From positions 558,001-622,000 of the forward strand of contig NZ_CP038013.1 of NCBI RefSeq assembly GCF_004379335.1: DNA of 64,000 bases, written 5' to 3'. A program made the translations under genes and the position numbers. Source of the stretch: Spiroplasma gladiatoris. Its GTDB lineage: Bacteria > Bacillota_I > Bacilli_A > Mycoplasmatales > Mycoplasmataceae. Of the stretch, positions 1 to 8,966 are shown piece after piece (position 1 is the stretch's first letter; each line of letters begins with the position of its first letter). The notes beneath the pieces were generated by a model that was not told the DNA's origin, did no database searches, and saw nothing but the letters and a program-made list of their open reading frames with translations.

Positions 1-2
1 GA

Positions 3-689
3 TTCTTTGTATTTTCAGATTATATGAAACCTGCGATTAGACTTGGTGCTTTAATGGGATTGCAAACTTTATCAATATTCACTCATGATTCAATTGCTGT
101 TGGAGAAGATGGACCAACTCATCAACCTATTGAACAACTTTCAATGATTAGAAGCTTACCTAACATTAATGTTTTTAGACCGTGTGATATGCAAGAAACA
201 ATTGCTAGCTACTATAATGCTTTACAAGTAAAAAATCAGCCAAGTGTAATAATTGCAACTCGACAAAACTTAAAAGAGTTAAATCATCCTGGTGATATTT
301 TTGAAAATGTTAAAAAAGGTGCTTATCTAATTAGTGTACAAGATAATCCAGATATTACTTTAATTGCAACCGGAAGTGAAGTTTCACTTGCTTTAGAAGT
401 AAAAACTATTTTAGAATCAAATAATCATAAAGTTAATGTTGTTTCGATGGTAAATCAAAATGCTTTTGAAAAACAAACACTAGATTATAAAAATCAAATT
501 ATTAATAAAAATACAAAAAGATTTTCTATAGAATTAGGTTCAACTTATGGTTGACATAAATACTTAGGAGATGAAGGAAAAGCGTTTGGTATAGATCATT
601 TTGGATATTCTGCACCAGCTAATGACGTTATTAAAAAAATAGGATTTGAAGCAAATAAAATTGCAAAAGAAATTTTAAATACTCTATAA
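3..689 (+). CDS. tkt: Transketolase, C-terminal part (5' end outside window)
   Basis: Transketolase moves two-carbon ketol units between sugar phosphates in the non-oxidative pentose phosphate pathway, using thiamine diphosphate. The visible part starts inside the pyrimidine-binding domain (FVFSDYMKPAIRL, then HDSIAVGEDGPTHQPIEQL, the conserved block that binds the cofactor and sugar phosphate). It continues into the C-terminal domain (ATGSEVSLALEV). An in-frame TGA at about 552 is read as Trp. The gene enters from the left edge, so only about 228 codons are seen. The YneF-like gene follows 54 bases downstream. The family assignment is secure. Confidence 0.95.
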
Positions 690-743
690 ACCATTTTTAT
701 GTTATATTTATATTGTGTTAAATTATACCAAAGGAGTAAAATT

Positions 744-959
744 ATGGAATGATGAATAGTCTTAATAATAGCAATTGTTTGTGCTATTGTTGGTGGAGTG
801 TTGGGTTTTATTATTACAAGAAAAGTAATTCAAAAACAATTAAAAGATAATCCTCCAATTAACGAAAATCAAATCAGAGCAATGTATAGAAGTATGGGTC
901 GAAAGCCTTCAGAAGCTGATATTAAAAAAACAATGAATGCAGTTAAAAAAGGTAAATAG
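744..959 (+). CDS. YneF-like small membrane protein (UPF0154)
   Basis: A 71-residue protein whose second to fourth codons give EWW through two routes: TGA is read as Trp. One N-terminal membrane helix (roughly residues 4-24, with a GGVLGF glycine cluster) is followed by a short cytoplasmic tail with the motif NPPINENQIRAMYRSMGRKP, which is typical of the UPF0154/YneF family. The start is set by AAAGGAG eight bases upstream of ATG 744. The molecular role of the family is not established. It sits directly behind tkt, as it commonly does in Firmicutes, and a terminator follows. Confidence 0.88.
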
Positions 960-988
960 TATAGGGTTATCAGTATTTTAATAATAAT

Positions 989-1023
989 TAAAAATCACAA
1001 GTTATAATGCTTGTGATTTTTAA
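989..1023 (+). terminator. Intrinsic terminator after tkt and the YneF-like gene
   Basis: A perfect 12-bp inverted repeat (AAAAATCACAAG / CTTGTGATTTTT) with an 8-base loop, ending in T residues. Confidence 0.8.
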
Positions 1024-1148
1024 TTATAAAAATTGTTTTATAATTAGACTAAAATATAAAATTTTTTTTATTTTTTTAAGTTTTTTTTAAAAAAATAAAT
1101 ATTAATGTATAATCTTTTAGGAATTCTTAGAGAAAGAGAGGTGAGAAG

Positions 1149-1844
1149 ATGATTAAAGCTTTTACAGATAAAAATTTTAAAGATGCAAATGCTTATTTAA
1201 TTTACAATGAAAAAAATCAAGGAATACTAATAGACACTGCGAATAATAGTTATAAAGAAATAATAAGTTTTTGTAAGAAAAAAAGAATTACTTTAACAGA
1301 TGTTTTTATAACTCATGGTCATTTTGCTCACTTTTATGGAATTAATGAAATTAGTAAGAAACTAAATGTTCAAAACGTATATGTTAGTAGAGAAGATTTA
1401 ACAATGCTTTTTGATCCTCATAAAAATGCTAGTACTTTTTTCAATAGCTTAAATGGAGCATGAAGTGCAAAACCTCTTAAAAATCTTAAAGTAATTGTTG
1501 AAGATTGTGAATGAGTAATCAACGAATATTTGTTAAATATTAAAATAAAAAGTGGTCATACAAGCGGTTCTTTAATAATTGAGGTACCAGAATTAAAAGC
1601 AATTTTTAATGGAGATAGTTTATTTTTACATCATGATGTAATTAGTGTTACAAATTCGCCAGTTGAAGAACAAAAAATCTTAGAAAACATTAAATGAATT
1701 TTTCAAACATACACTAAGGAACATACATTTTATCCAGGGCACTATGATTATGGTTTTACAATTGAAGATGTTTTAGAAAGAGATAATTATATTAAGAAAA
1801 AATATATTAGATTATTTAATGAAATAAAAAAATCAAACATTTAA
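1149..1844 (+). CDS. Metallo-beta-lactamase-fold hydrolase (glyoxalase II-like) with altered metal motif
   Basis: A 231-residue protein with the layout of small metallo-beta-lactamase-fold hydrolases: N-terminal strand block ANAYLIYNEKNQGILIDT, the first metal motif at about residues 55-62, GHTSGSLI at about 140, FNGDSLF (third ligand region) at about 157, and YPGHYDYG near the end. In the first motif the usual THxHxDH reads THGHFAHF: the Asp that binds metal 2 is Ala (codon GCT, one base from GAT). The substrate is not known; hydroxyacylglutathione or other thioester hydrolases are the usual members. The start is set by a GAGAGAGGTG Shine-Dalgarno run before ATG 1149. Its stop codon overlaps that of the convergent plsY. 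Confidence 0.8.
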
Positions 1845-1866
1845 CTTTTTAAAATGTTTGATTTTT
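1828..1866. terminator. Bidirectional terminator holding two overlapping stop codons
   Basis: An inverted repeat AAAAATCAAACATTT / AAATGTTTGATTTTT. The stop of the beta-lactamase-fold gene (1842-1844) and that of plsY (1841-1843, minus strand) both lie at the inner end of the stem, so it can end transcripts from either side. Confidence 0.75.
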
Positions 1867-2641
1867 CATTATCTTCTTTTTTATAATTGAATATTGTTAC
1901 TTCTGTTTTATTAATCAATTTCTTAATATTATCTTTATGTCTATAAATTAATAAAATTGTAGAAAATGTTACTATTAAACATATCACTAAATAACTTTCT
2001 GCATAATTAATTTGAGATGAGTGAGTATGTAATAAATTCATTCAAACTAAGGTTGATTTAAAAGTACCTGCTAAAGGACCAAAAAACTCATATCCATTTA
2101 TCCACTCATCATTTGTGAGTGTAATTGATTCTGATCCTGATAAAATTGGTATTCAAATCATAATCATAGCAATTATTGATCCAAAAATTGATGAAACACT
2201 TACAATTCTAAAGATTAATATCAATATAACTCAAACCAAGAAAAAAATTAAACAAATTGTTCAATTAATCAAGGCAGTTAATCCTAAAAAACAACTAACA
2301 GCTTTTCCGCCTTTAAATTTATAATATACTGGAAAACAGTGGCCAACCAGAGCGAAAAAAGCAGGAATATAAAAACTTGTATATTTAAAAGCGTCGCTTG
2401 GAATATAAGTAAATCCCAATGCAATAAATGCAACAATAAATATTTTAGAAGCATCTAATAACATTATTACGATACCTCATTTTTTTCCTAATTTTCTACT
2501 TGCGTTTGTAGCTCCTGCATTTTTACTTCCAAATTCTCTAATATCTTCTTTTGTTTTCAATTTAACAATAGTTATTGAAAAACTGAAACTACCTATTAAA
2601 TAACCAATAACCGACACTAGAATAGTTCCAATGATAAACAT
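1841..2641 (-). CDS. plsY: Acyl-phosphate:glycerol-3-phosphate acyltransferase PlsY
   Basis: PlsY transfers an acyl group from acyl-phosphate to the 1-position of glycerol-3-phosphate, the first step of membrane phospholipid synthesis. The multi-pass protein (266 residues) shows the family blocks YLIGSFSFS, then FGSKNAGATNASRKLGK (acyl-phosphate and glycerol-3-phosphate loop), GHCFPVYYKFKGGKAVS (the conserved GHxFPxxxxFxGGKxV motif), and a last helix before a polar tail. An ATG at 2662 lies in frame, but AAAGGTGG stands ten bases before ATG 2641, so the shorter form MFIIG is preferred. The tail of about 30 residues beyond the last helix is longer than in many homologues. Confidence 0.92.
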
Positions 2642-2752
2642 ATTAAATAGTCCACCTTTCATAAATGCAATCTAATTCATTTTACTACATTTAAATATAT
2701 ATATGCAACTTTTAATGTAAAATATTATATGTATATTTTATAAGGAGTTTTT

Positions 2753-3439
2753 ATGGATTTAAATGAAAAAGTTAATTTAAAAACTATTATTTTTGATTTA
2801 TATAAAAAAGATAGTGATGGTTTGATTAAATCTGATCAAATAAATTTATTAGATCAAGATAAAAAAGAATTAAAAACCTTATCTTTAACAGATAATTTAA
2901 AAAAATTGTACGAAGGTTTGACTAATTTATTTGAAAAAAATGTACACTCAAATAACTTTAATTTAAGTTTAATGTTAACATTGTTTTTGCAAAGATATAA
3001 TTACTTTTATTTAACAGAAATCGAATGAATTAAACATTGTAAAACAATAAATAAACTAAATTTTAAAGACCCAGGAACATTTTTTATTGAATATATCTCA
3101 TCTTTTTTTGAAAATCAAATAATAAGTTATAACTTAAATTACATCAACATTCTTAATAGATATAAAGTTCAACAATGAAATGCAAACTTTTATACAAAGT
3201 TAATTTCATTGACTAGTGATATTAAGCATGGAATTGATTTTCAACAAAAATTACTAGCAACTGAAGAAATGGTTAAATTTTTACAAAATACAAAAAATAT
3301 TTATTCTTCATTAGAAGGGGTGGGAGTTGAAAGTGAAAAACGAGAATTTTTAGCTCATTCAAATGAAATAAAAATAGTATTTCAATCAATGAATCAATTA
3401 ATAAACGAAATAATAAATTTAATTTTAAAACAATCATAG
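2753..3439 (+). CDS. Hypothetical cytoplasmic protein
   Basis: A 228-residue, mostly helical, charged protein with no signal peptide or membrane helix. I do not recognise the family. It begins 13 bases after an AAGGAG site (ATG 2753) and needs several TGA codons read as Trp. It is the first of a forward run (this gene, two small genes, ribF, nfo) with short gaps, so it is probably cotranscribed with them. No catalytic motif is apparent. Confidence 0.7.
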
Positions 3440-3451
3440 AAGAGGTATAAA

Positions 3452-3766
3452 ATGTTTGAAAAATATAATGATATGAATATTGATGATTTAAATAAAAATA
3501 AACTTGATTTAGAAAACAAATTAGATGAGTTAAAAATTGCTGAAAAAAAATCAGAAAAAATTATTAAAAAGAATTTAGCTTGATGATTCTTATTACCTAT
3601 TTTTGGTTTATTTATTTACAACTCAATTTATGTTAAAAGAAAACAAAATAGTCAAGAAGGACAAAATCTTTTAAAAATAAAATCAGAAATGGCAATGTTA
3701 GAATTAGAAATAAAAATAATAGAAAATAAGATTGAGATACAAAACTCAAATCAAAAAGAAGAATAG
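3452..3766 (+). CDS. Small membrane protein with flanking coiled coils
   Basis: A 104-residue protein. Residues 1-40 are acidic/basic helical with heptad spacing (LNKNKLDLENKLDELK). One membrane helix follows (WWFLLPIFGLFIYN, the two Trp encoded by TGA), then a second helical stretch rich in Glu and Ile. Start at ATG 3452 after AGAGG. I do not recognise the family; the shape suggests a membrane-anchored scaffold or oligomerising protein, but nothing in it states a function. Confidence 0.65.
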
Positions 3767-3801
3767 TTATTTATGTTATAATTTTTTTATAGAGGTAAAT
3801 C

Positions 3802-4146
3802 ATGAGTAAGAAAAAAATATTTGAATATGATGAAAATTTAAAAATGAATATTGATAGAATATATTTTTCAAATAGGTTTGTTAATTGCAATCATGAAAGT
3901 ATTGCCATTGATAAAAGAAGTAATATTTTTAAATGTATAAATGAAGGTTGTTGATTTCAACTATGATTTAAATCAAATGCTGATTTTTTAAAATTCTCTC
4001 ATAGAGTTGTTTTAGAGTTTGATTTTGAAAAATCTGAAAAAAGCTACATAAAAAAATTAAGAGATAACAAAAAAAGAATTAAAAAAGAAAAAGAATTAAA
4101 AGAAAAAGCTCTTAAAGGAAAAAGTTTAATAAATATATCTTTTTAA
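3802..4146 (+). CDS. Small protein with a possible zinc site
   Basis: A 114-residue basic protein. The first half holds CNHESIAIDKRSNIFKCINEGC, that is CxH followed by CxxxxC, which could bind one zinc ion. The second half is a Lys/Glu-rich helix (about residues 75-110). Start at ATG 3802 after AGAGG, 35 bases behind the previous gene and 23 before ribF. Lys-rich helix plus zinc knuckle would suit nucleic-acid or ribosome binding, but this is inference; no family is recognised. Confidence 0.6.
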
Positions 4147-4169
4147 GGGATTTAAAAAGAGGTTATAAA

Positions 4170-5051
4170 ATGGTTGATGTAATTAATTATAATGGGTTGA
4201 TGAGAATTATGTATAATTTAAAAGATTCAGTTGCATTTATCAGTGATTTTAAAAATTGATCTGAATATGAGTTTGATCAAATAAATCATTTAAAAGAATA
4301 TGCTAATAAATATAATTTAAAATCAACATTAATAATACCAATCTATAATAATGAGTATGAAGGAATTTGAAATAATAAAAATATAATAAATTTAGCTAAT
4401 AAATCAAATATAGATCAAATCGTTTTTTTATATGTTAACCATTTTTTAAAAGAATTAGATGAAGAGCAACTTTTTTTAAGATTATCAAAAGAACTTAGTA
4501 TAAAAAAAATATTATCTAGTAAAAACTACGAATTCAAATATTGAAAAACATTAAATGTAGATTTTTTTAAAAAACATTGACAGAATAATTTTTTAGAATG
4601 TAAAAATTTAAAAAGTTTTAAAAAAGTAGAGGAGCTTTTTACATTAATTAGTCATAATGATTTTAAAACATTCAAAATGCAAACTGGATTAGACTATCAA
4701 TTATCAGGAATTGTTGCTGATGGAAAAAAATACGGAAGAACAATTGGTTATCCAACTATAAATATCATTGTTGACTCAAAAATACCTTTAAAATTTGGTG
4801 TTTATGCTGTTAAAGTGTATGTTGAAGCATTAGATAAAACTTACTTAGGATCGTGTATGTATTGAAAAAACTCTTTAAATCAGATACTTTTAGAAACTTA
4901 TATTTTAGATTTTGATAAAGATATTTATGGTTGAAAGGTAGATCTAATTTTTTTAAAAAAAATTAGAAACGGAATTAAAGTAGATTCAGTTGATCATTTA
5001 AAAAACTTAATTAAAAATGATGTAGAAGAAACAAAAAAAATAAAATTATAA
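4170..5051 (+). CDS. ribF: RibF-like riboflavin kinase with degenerate FAD synthetase domain
   Basis: Bifunctional RibF makes FMN with its C-terminal kinase domain and FAD with its N-terminal adenylyltransferase domain. The kinase half is well kept here (about residues 168-293): GIVADGKKYGRTIGYPTINI, GVYAVKV, LETYILDFDKDIYGW and FLKKIRNGIKVDSVDHLK. The N-terminal half has the right length and some helical similarity, but the nucleotide-binding GNFDGVHxGH block is replaced by SDFKNWSEYEF, and the later DFxFG block is not visible. I infer that this protein phosphorylates riboflavin but does not make FAD. A second RibF or a FAD synthetase would then be needed elsewhere in the genome. Start ATG 4170 follows AAAGAGG. 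Confidence 0.82.
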
Positions 5052-5070
5052 CTACAGAAAAGGAATATTG

Positions 5071-5976
5071 ATGAAAAATAAATTTTACTTAGGAAGTCAT
5101 GTTGGTATGAATTCAAAAAACAATTACTTAATAGGAACTGCAAAAGAAGCGATCGAAAATGGTGCTAATACTTTAATGTTTTTTACAGGAGCACCTCAAA
5201 ATACTATAAGAACTGCTACTGAAAAATTAAACATTGAAGAGTTTAAAAAAATACTAATAGAAAATGATATTGATATTACAAAAACTTTATGTCACGGACC
5301 TTACACTATTAACCTCGCAAACACTGTTAAACCTGAAATATTTGAACTAGGTGTAAGATTATTAAAAGAAGAACTTAATAGACTTGAAGAAATTGGTGTT
5401 CATTTAGTTGTTTTACATCCAGGAGCAGCTGTTGGAGCTGAAAGAAAAATAGCTTTAGATAGTGTTATTAAAGGTCTTAATATGGTTTATAAAGATTTGC
5501 CAAATACTCCAGTAAAAATTGCACTTGAAACAATGAGTGGTAAAGGAACTGAGGTTTGTATAAATTTTGATGAAATAAAATATGTTTTAGATAACGTTGA
5601 AAGAAAAGATATGATTGGTGTATGTTTTGATACATGCCATATGCATGATGCTGGTTATGATGTTAAAAATAATTTTGATGGAGTTGTTGAAGAGTTTAAT
5701 AATTTAATTGGTTTAGATAAATTATTGGCAATTCATTTAAATGATTCAAAAAATTTTATTAATGCACATAAAGATCGTCATGAAAACATTGGTTATGGTT
5801 ATATCGGTTTTAAAGCTTTATCAAACATTGTACATAATCCTTTGTTTAAAAATATTCCAATAGTTTTAGAAACTCCTTATATTGACGGTAAAATCAGTCC
5901 TTATAAATTAGAAATTGAAATGTTAAAAAACAATAAGTTTGTAAATAATTTTGACTTAGACATAAAAACTGAATAA
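5071..5976 (+). CDS. nfo: Endonuclease IV (AP endonuclease)
   Basis: Nfo cuts DNA 5' of abasic sites in base excision repair, using three zinc ions in a TIM barrel. The 301-residue protein keeps the metal-ligand blocks: LGSHVGMNS, CHGPYTINLA, VVLHPGAAVG, ALETMSGKG, CFDTCHMHDAGYD, IHLNDSKN, KDRHENIGYGYIG and LETPY. Length matches the family (about 280-300). The start is ATG 5071 behind AAAAGGAA. An in-frame TTG lies just before it at 5068, but spacing favours the ATG. It closes the forward run that begins at 2753. Confidence 0.96.
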   Translation: MKNKFYLGSHVGMNSKNNYLIGTAKEAIENGANTLMFFTGAPQNTIRTATEKLNIEEFKKILIENDIDITKTLCHGPYTINLANTVKPEIFELGVRLLKEELNRLEEIGVHLVVLHPGAAVGAERKIALDSVIKGLNMVYKDLPNTPVKIALETMSGKGTEVCINFDEIKYVLDNVERKDMIGVCFDTCHMHDAGYDVKNNFDGVVEEFNNLIGLDKLLAIHLNDSKNFINAHKDRHENIGYGYIGFKALSNIVHNPLFKNIPIVLETPYIDGKISPYKLEIEMLKNNKFVNNFDLDIKTE

Positions 5977-6004
5977 CAAAACCCTTTTAATAGAGGGTTT
6001 TGTT
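5975..6004. terminator. Bidirectional terminator between nfo and proC
   Basis: An 11-bp perfect inverted repeat (AACAAAACCCT / AGGGTTTTGTT) with an 8-base loop. The nfo stop and the proC stop both touch it, so it serves the two convergent genes. Confidence 0.8.
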
Positions 6005-6791
6005 ATGCTTTACTTTTTGTATTTTCAAAACATTTTATTAATATTTCTTTAAAATTATTTTCAATCAAAGTATTATGACCGAATTCTGTTGGTCCATTTG
6101 GTACAATTATTTTTTTTATCATTTCATCTAAACTAATGCTATTTTCAAGAGCAGCCATTGTTGATCCAATTATTGTTTCTTTAATAAAATCATTTGATAT
6201 TTCTTCTTTATAGTTGTTTAAAAAAGCATATTCTTTAAAAGCTTTTATAAACTCATAAATAAAAGCAGGTGCAGAACCCGTTAAGGCTACAAAGCTTGCA
6301 AATTGTTCTTCTTCAATAAGATAAGTTTTTCCAAAGACATTAAGAATTTTGATTGCTTCATTTAAAAGATGTATATTTTTTGCTTTAAAACAATAACTTG
6401 TAGTTGATTTATCAATATTTGCATTCATATTTGGCATAATTCTTAATACATTTATATCTTTTTCAAAGTATTTTTCAATTTCACTTATTTTAAAAGCATT
6501 TAACATAGAAATAATTATTGTATTACTATGATTTTGCAAGTTAATTTTATTTAAAACACCATCTGCATCAACCGGACGAAAACCTAAAAATATAAAATGA
6601 TAATCTGAATAATTTATTTCTTCTAAGTTTTTTATGTAATTACATTTATATTTGTTTGAAAACTCAATTGACTTGCTTAAAGTTCTATTTAAGATAGTTA
6701 TTTCATAAAAATCTTTATTTAAATTTTTAGATAAGGACTTTAATATTGCTTCACCCATATGCCCTGTTCCAATTATTAATATTTTTTTCAT
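6003..6791 (-). CDS. proC: Pyrroline-5-carboxylate reductase
   Basis: ProC reduces pyrroline-5-carboxylate to proline with NAD(P)H. The 262-residue protein has an N-terminal Rossmann motif (IGTGHMGEA), the FLGFRP block, RIMPNMNANIDKSTTSY, the dimerisation/substrate block FVALTGSAPAFIYEFIKA, ETIIGSTMAAL and a PNGPTEFGHNTL block where most members have SPGGTT. Start ATG 6791 follows AAGGA. In a mollicute with reduced amino-acid synthesis, ProC is probably fed by an ornithine or arginine route or has a redox role; that is inference. It lies 24 bases downstream of an unknown gene on the same strand. Confidence 0.93.
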   Translation of the reverse strand: MKKILIIGTGHMGEAILKSLSKNLNKDFYEITILNRTLSKSIEFSNKYKCNYIKNLEEINYSDYHFIFLGFRPVDADGVLNKINLQNHSNTIIISMLNAFKISEIEKYFEKDINVLRIMPNMNANIDKSTTSYCFKAKNIHLLNEAIKILNVFGKTYLIEEEQFASFVALTGSAPAFIYEFIKAFKEYAFLNNYKEEISNDFIKETIIGSTMAALENSISLDEMIKKIIVPNGPTEFGHNTLIENNFKEILIKCFENTKSKA

Positions 6792-6815
6792 TGTATATTC
6801 CTTACTATTATATTT

Positions 6816-7226
6816 TTAATAATATAAGTTTATTCTTAATTTTAATGATTTATCTAGCAATTTAATATTTTTTATTATATTTTTTGCAACATTTTCATAT
6901 TCTAAAAGTTCTTTATTTTCGTATAAATTATTGATTGCTAAAAAAATAATAGTTAACAATTCGACCCATACAGCTTGATTATCACTATATTGTTCGATTT
7001 CATCTAAATCAATGTTTGCATCAATTAAAACTTGTTTAAATTCGATTTTATATAATTGCAAACATAGTGCATTAATTTTTAAAGCAATTTTAGGGTCAAT
7101 TAAAATCGTTTTAAAATCATTTAATATATTTATACATATTTCATTTATTTTAGATTTTGATAAAGTTTCTGTTTTATTTTCACCCAATAAATGAAATAAA
7201 GTCTTCATTTCATGTTCTTTTGCCAT
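6816..7226 (-). CDS. Hypothetical helical protein upstream of proC
   Basis: A 136-residue, all-helical cytoplasmic protein starting MAKEHEMKTLFHLLG, with a strong AAGGAGAAAAG site before ATG 7226. No signal peptide, membrane helix or known motif is visible. The gene is the promoter-proximal member of a two-gene unit with proC (gap 24 bases). I do not recognise the family. Confidence 0.65.
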   Translation of the reverse strand: MAKEHEMKTLFHLLGENKTETLSKSKINEICINILNDFKTILIDPKIALKINALCLQLYKIEFKQVLIDANIDLDEIEQYSDNQAVWVELLTIIFLAINNLYENKELLEYENVAKNIIKNIKLLDKSLKLRINLYY

Positions 7227-7330
7227 ATCTTTTCTCCTTAACTAATAGATTAATTATAAAATAAGTAATTTAAATGTTAAAAAAATATTAAATAATGTAA
7301 AATTATATAAGAAATATAGGTGAAATTTAA

Positions 7331-8434
7331 ATGAAAAAACTTTTATCTTTTTTAGCGGTTTTTGGTATTACTTCAACAACAATTGCTCCAACAATTGTTG
7401 CTTGTCAAGCTGTACCAATTGATAGAACTTTTACAAATGTTAATTCTGTAGAAAAATTATGAGATACAAAGAATGTAAAATCAATTTCTTTATCAAATGT
7501 GATTGAAATTAAAGAAGAAAATCAAACAAAAGAAGAAAATCAAACAAAAAAGTATAACTATTGATTAGAATTGAATAAACTAGCTAAAAGGTTAAATGAA
7601 TTAGTTCAATACAGAATTAGTTCTGATACTAAACAAAATTTTATCGATTCAAAACCTAAGTATGATATTTATTATTTTGGAGAAAAACTTAATACATTTG
7701 ATGCTGATCCTAATGGAAATGAAAAGTCTAATGAATTAAATATTAATAATATTATTGAACCATTAGTAGAAAACCAGAATAATAAAAAAATATTTGAAAT
7801 ACCAATGAGTTTTGTTTTAAAAATTGAGGGAGATAGTTCAAGTACACATAAGGATAAAGTTGGACCAAATAAAGGTTTGGACTTTTATTTGACTAGTAAA
7901 GCTTCATTTGAATATGATAAAAAGGAAAGCAAATATAATTTTAACCCTTTATTTAATTTAATTGATTATAAAGATTATAAAAATAAGGGTTTTGTAGAAC
8001 TTGAAAAGAATACTTTATATCTTGATGATGACCAATATTATAGAGATAGCAAAGAATTTAATAAAACACTGTATAATGACAAAGCATATGTTACTAGTTG
8101 AGTTTATGTTAGTTTAATGAGAAAATTATTACAAGAAAACTACAATAATTATATTTATGAAATTTATAGTCAAAAAAACTTAAATGATGTAAATAATGAC
8201 GAATGACAAACATTAACTATTTATAATTTATTAAGATATGAATATAGTTATTGAATTAAGACAAGTAGTGATCAACCTAATTACACATTTGTAAATAGAA
8301 CTTTTGGAATAGGCAAAAATGGTGGATTAGATGATAATGAATCAAATGAATTTATCAGTTTTACAACTACTGGAAAAGCTACTTTTAAAATATTAGATCA
8401 AGATATAACAATTAAAACTAGTGTAATCAAATAA
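7331..8434 (+). CDS. Lipoprotein of unknown function
   Basis: A 367-residue surface lipoprotein. The N-terminus is a signal peptide with a lipobox ending in IVAC (Cys25), in the style usual for Mesoplasma and Spiroplasma lipoproteins. The mature part is rich in Asn, Lys and Tyr. An 18-bp perfect direct repeat near 7515-7550 gives the duplicated hexapeptide KEENQT right behind the membrane-proximal region, so tether length could vary. Start ATG 7331 lies behind a weak AGGTGAAATTT site. It stands alone, divergent from the 7226 gene and followed by a terminator. No function can be read from it. Confidence 0.8.
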
Positions 8435-8456
8435 ATCCTAAATTAGGATTTTTTCT
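8433..8456 (+). terminator. Terminator after the lipoprotein gene
   Basis: Short inverted repeat AAATCCTA / TAGGATTT followed by TTTTC. Confidence 0.65.
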
Positions 8457-8517
8457 TTATAAAGCCATTTTACAATAAAATACACAATAGTTAATAATAC
8501 TTTAAATGCTAAATTTT

Positions 8518-8526
8518 TGTTATAAT
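8518..8526 (+). promoter_or_regulatory. Extended -10 promoter of the nusB operon
   Basis: TGTTATAAT gives a consensus TATAAT at 8521-8526 with the TGn extension. It stands 25 bases before nusB ATG 8552. No clear -35 box is visible, which is normal for extended -10 promoters. Confidence 0.6.
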
Positions 8527-8551
8527 AAAAGAGTATAACAAAAGGAATAAT

Positions 8552-8953
8552 ATGGAAAAATCAATAACATACTTAAAAAAACAAAGAAGAAGCTCTGTGC
8601 AAATACTATATAAATTATCTATTTTAAATGAAGATATTGATAAAATTAAACAAGAAGTTTTAGATAACAGTCAATTTGATAAATTAGACGATGATTTAAT
8701 AAATTATATTTTAAAAATTTTAGATCAATACGAAACTATAAAACAAAGCATTTTAAAATTAATTCCTAACAATTGATCATGAGAAAGATTACCTAATATC
8801 ATAAAAGCAATTTTAAGTGTAAGTGCTTTTGAAATTATAAATAATATTAATCCAAAAGCTGTTGTTATAAACGAAGCTATTGAAATGGTTAGAGAATTTT
8901 TGCCTAGCTGAGATACAAACTTTATTAATGGTTTATTAGATAAAATTAATTAG
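8552..8953 (+). CDS. nusB: Transcription antitermination factor NusB
   Basis: NusB binds boxA RNA together with S10 (NusE) and supports rRNA antitermination. The 133-residue all-helical protein shows the family start KKQRRSSVQILYKL and the conserved end SWERLPNIIKAILSVSAFEI, VVINEAIEMVREF and FINGLLDKI. Several Trp are TGA. AAAGGAAT precedes ATG 8552. It heads a long forward operon in which xseA and xseB follow, a gene order also found in Bacillus. Confidence 0.92.
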
Positions 8954-8966
8954 AAGGGATATTATA

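Noticed and set aside
1045-1110. Long T and A runs before the beta-lactamase-fold gene as a second terminator or a phase-variable tract
   Set aside because: No convincing stem, and runs of this length are common in the AT-rich background.
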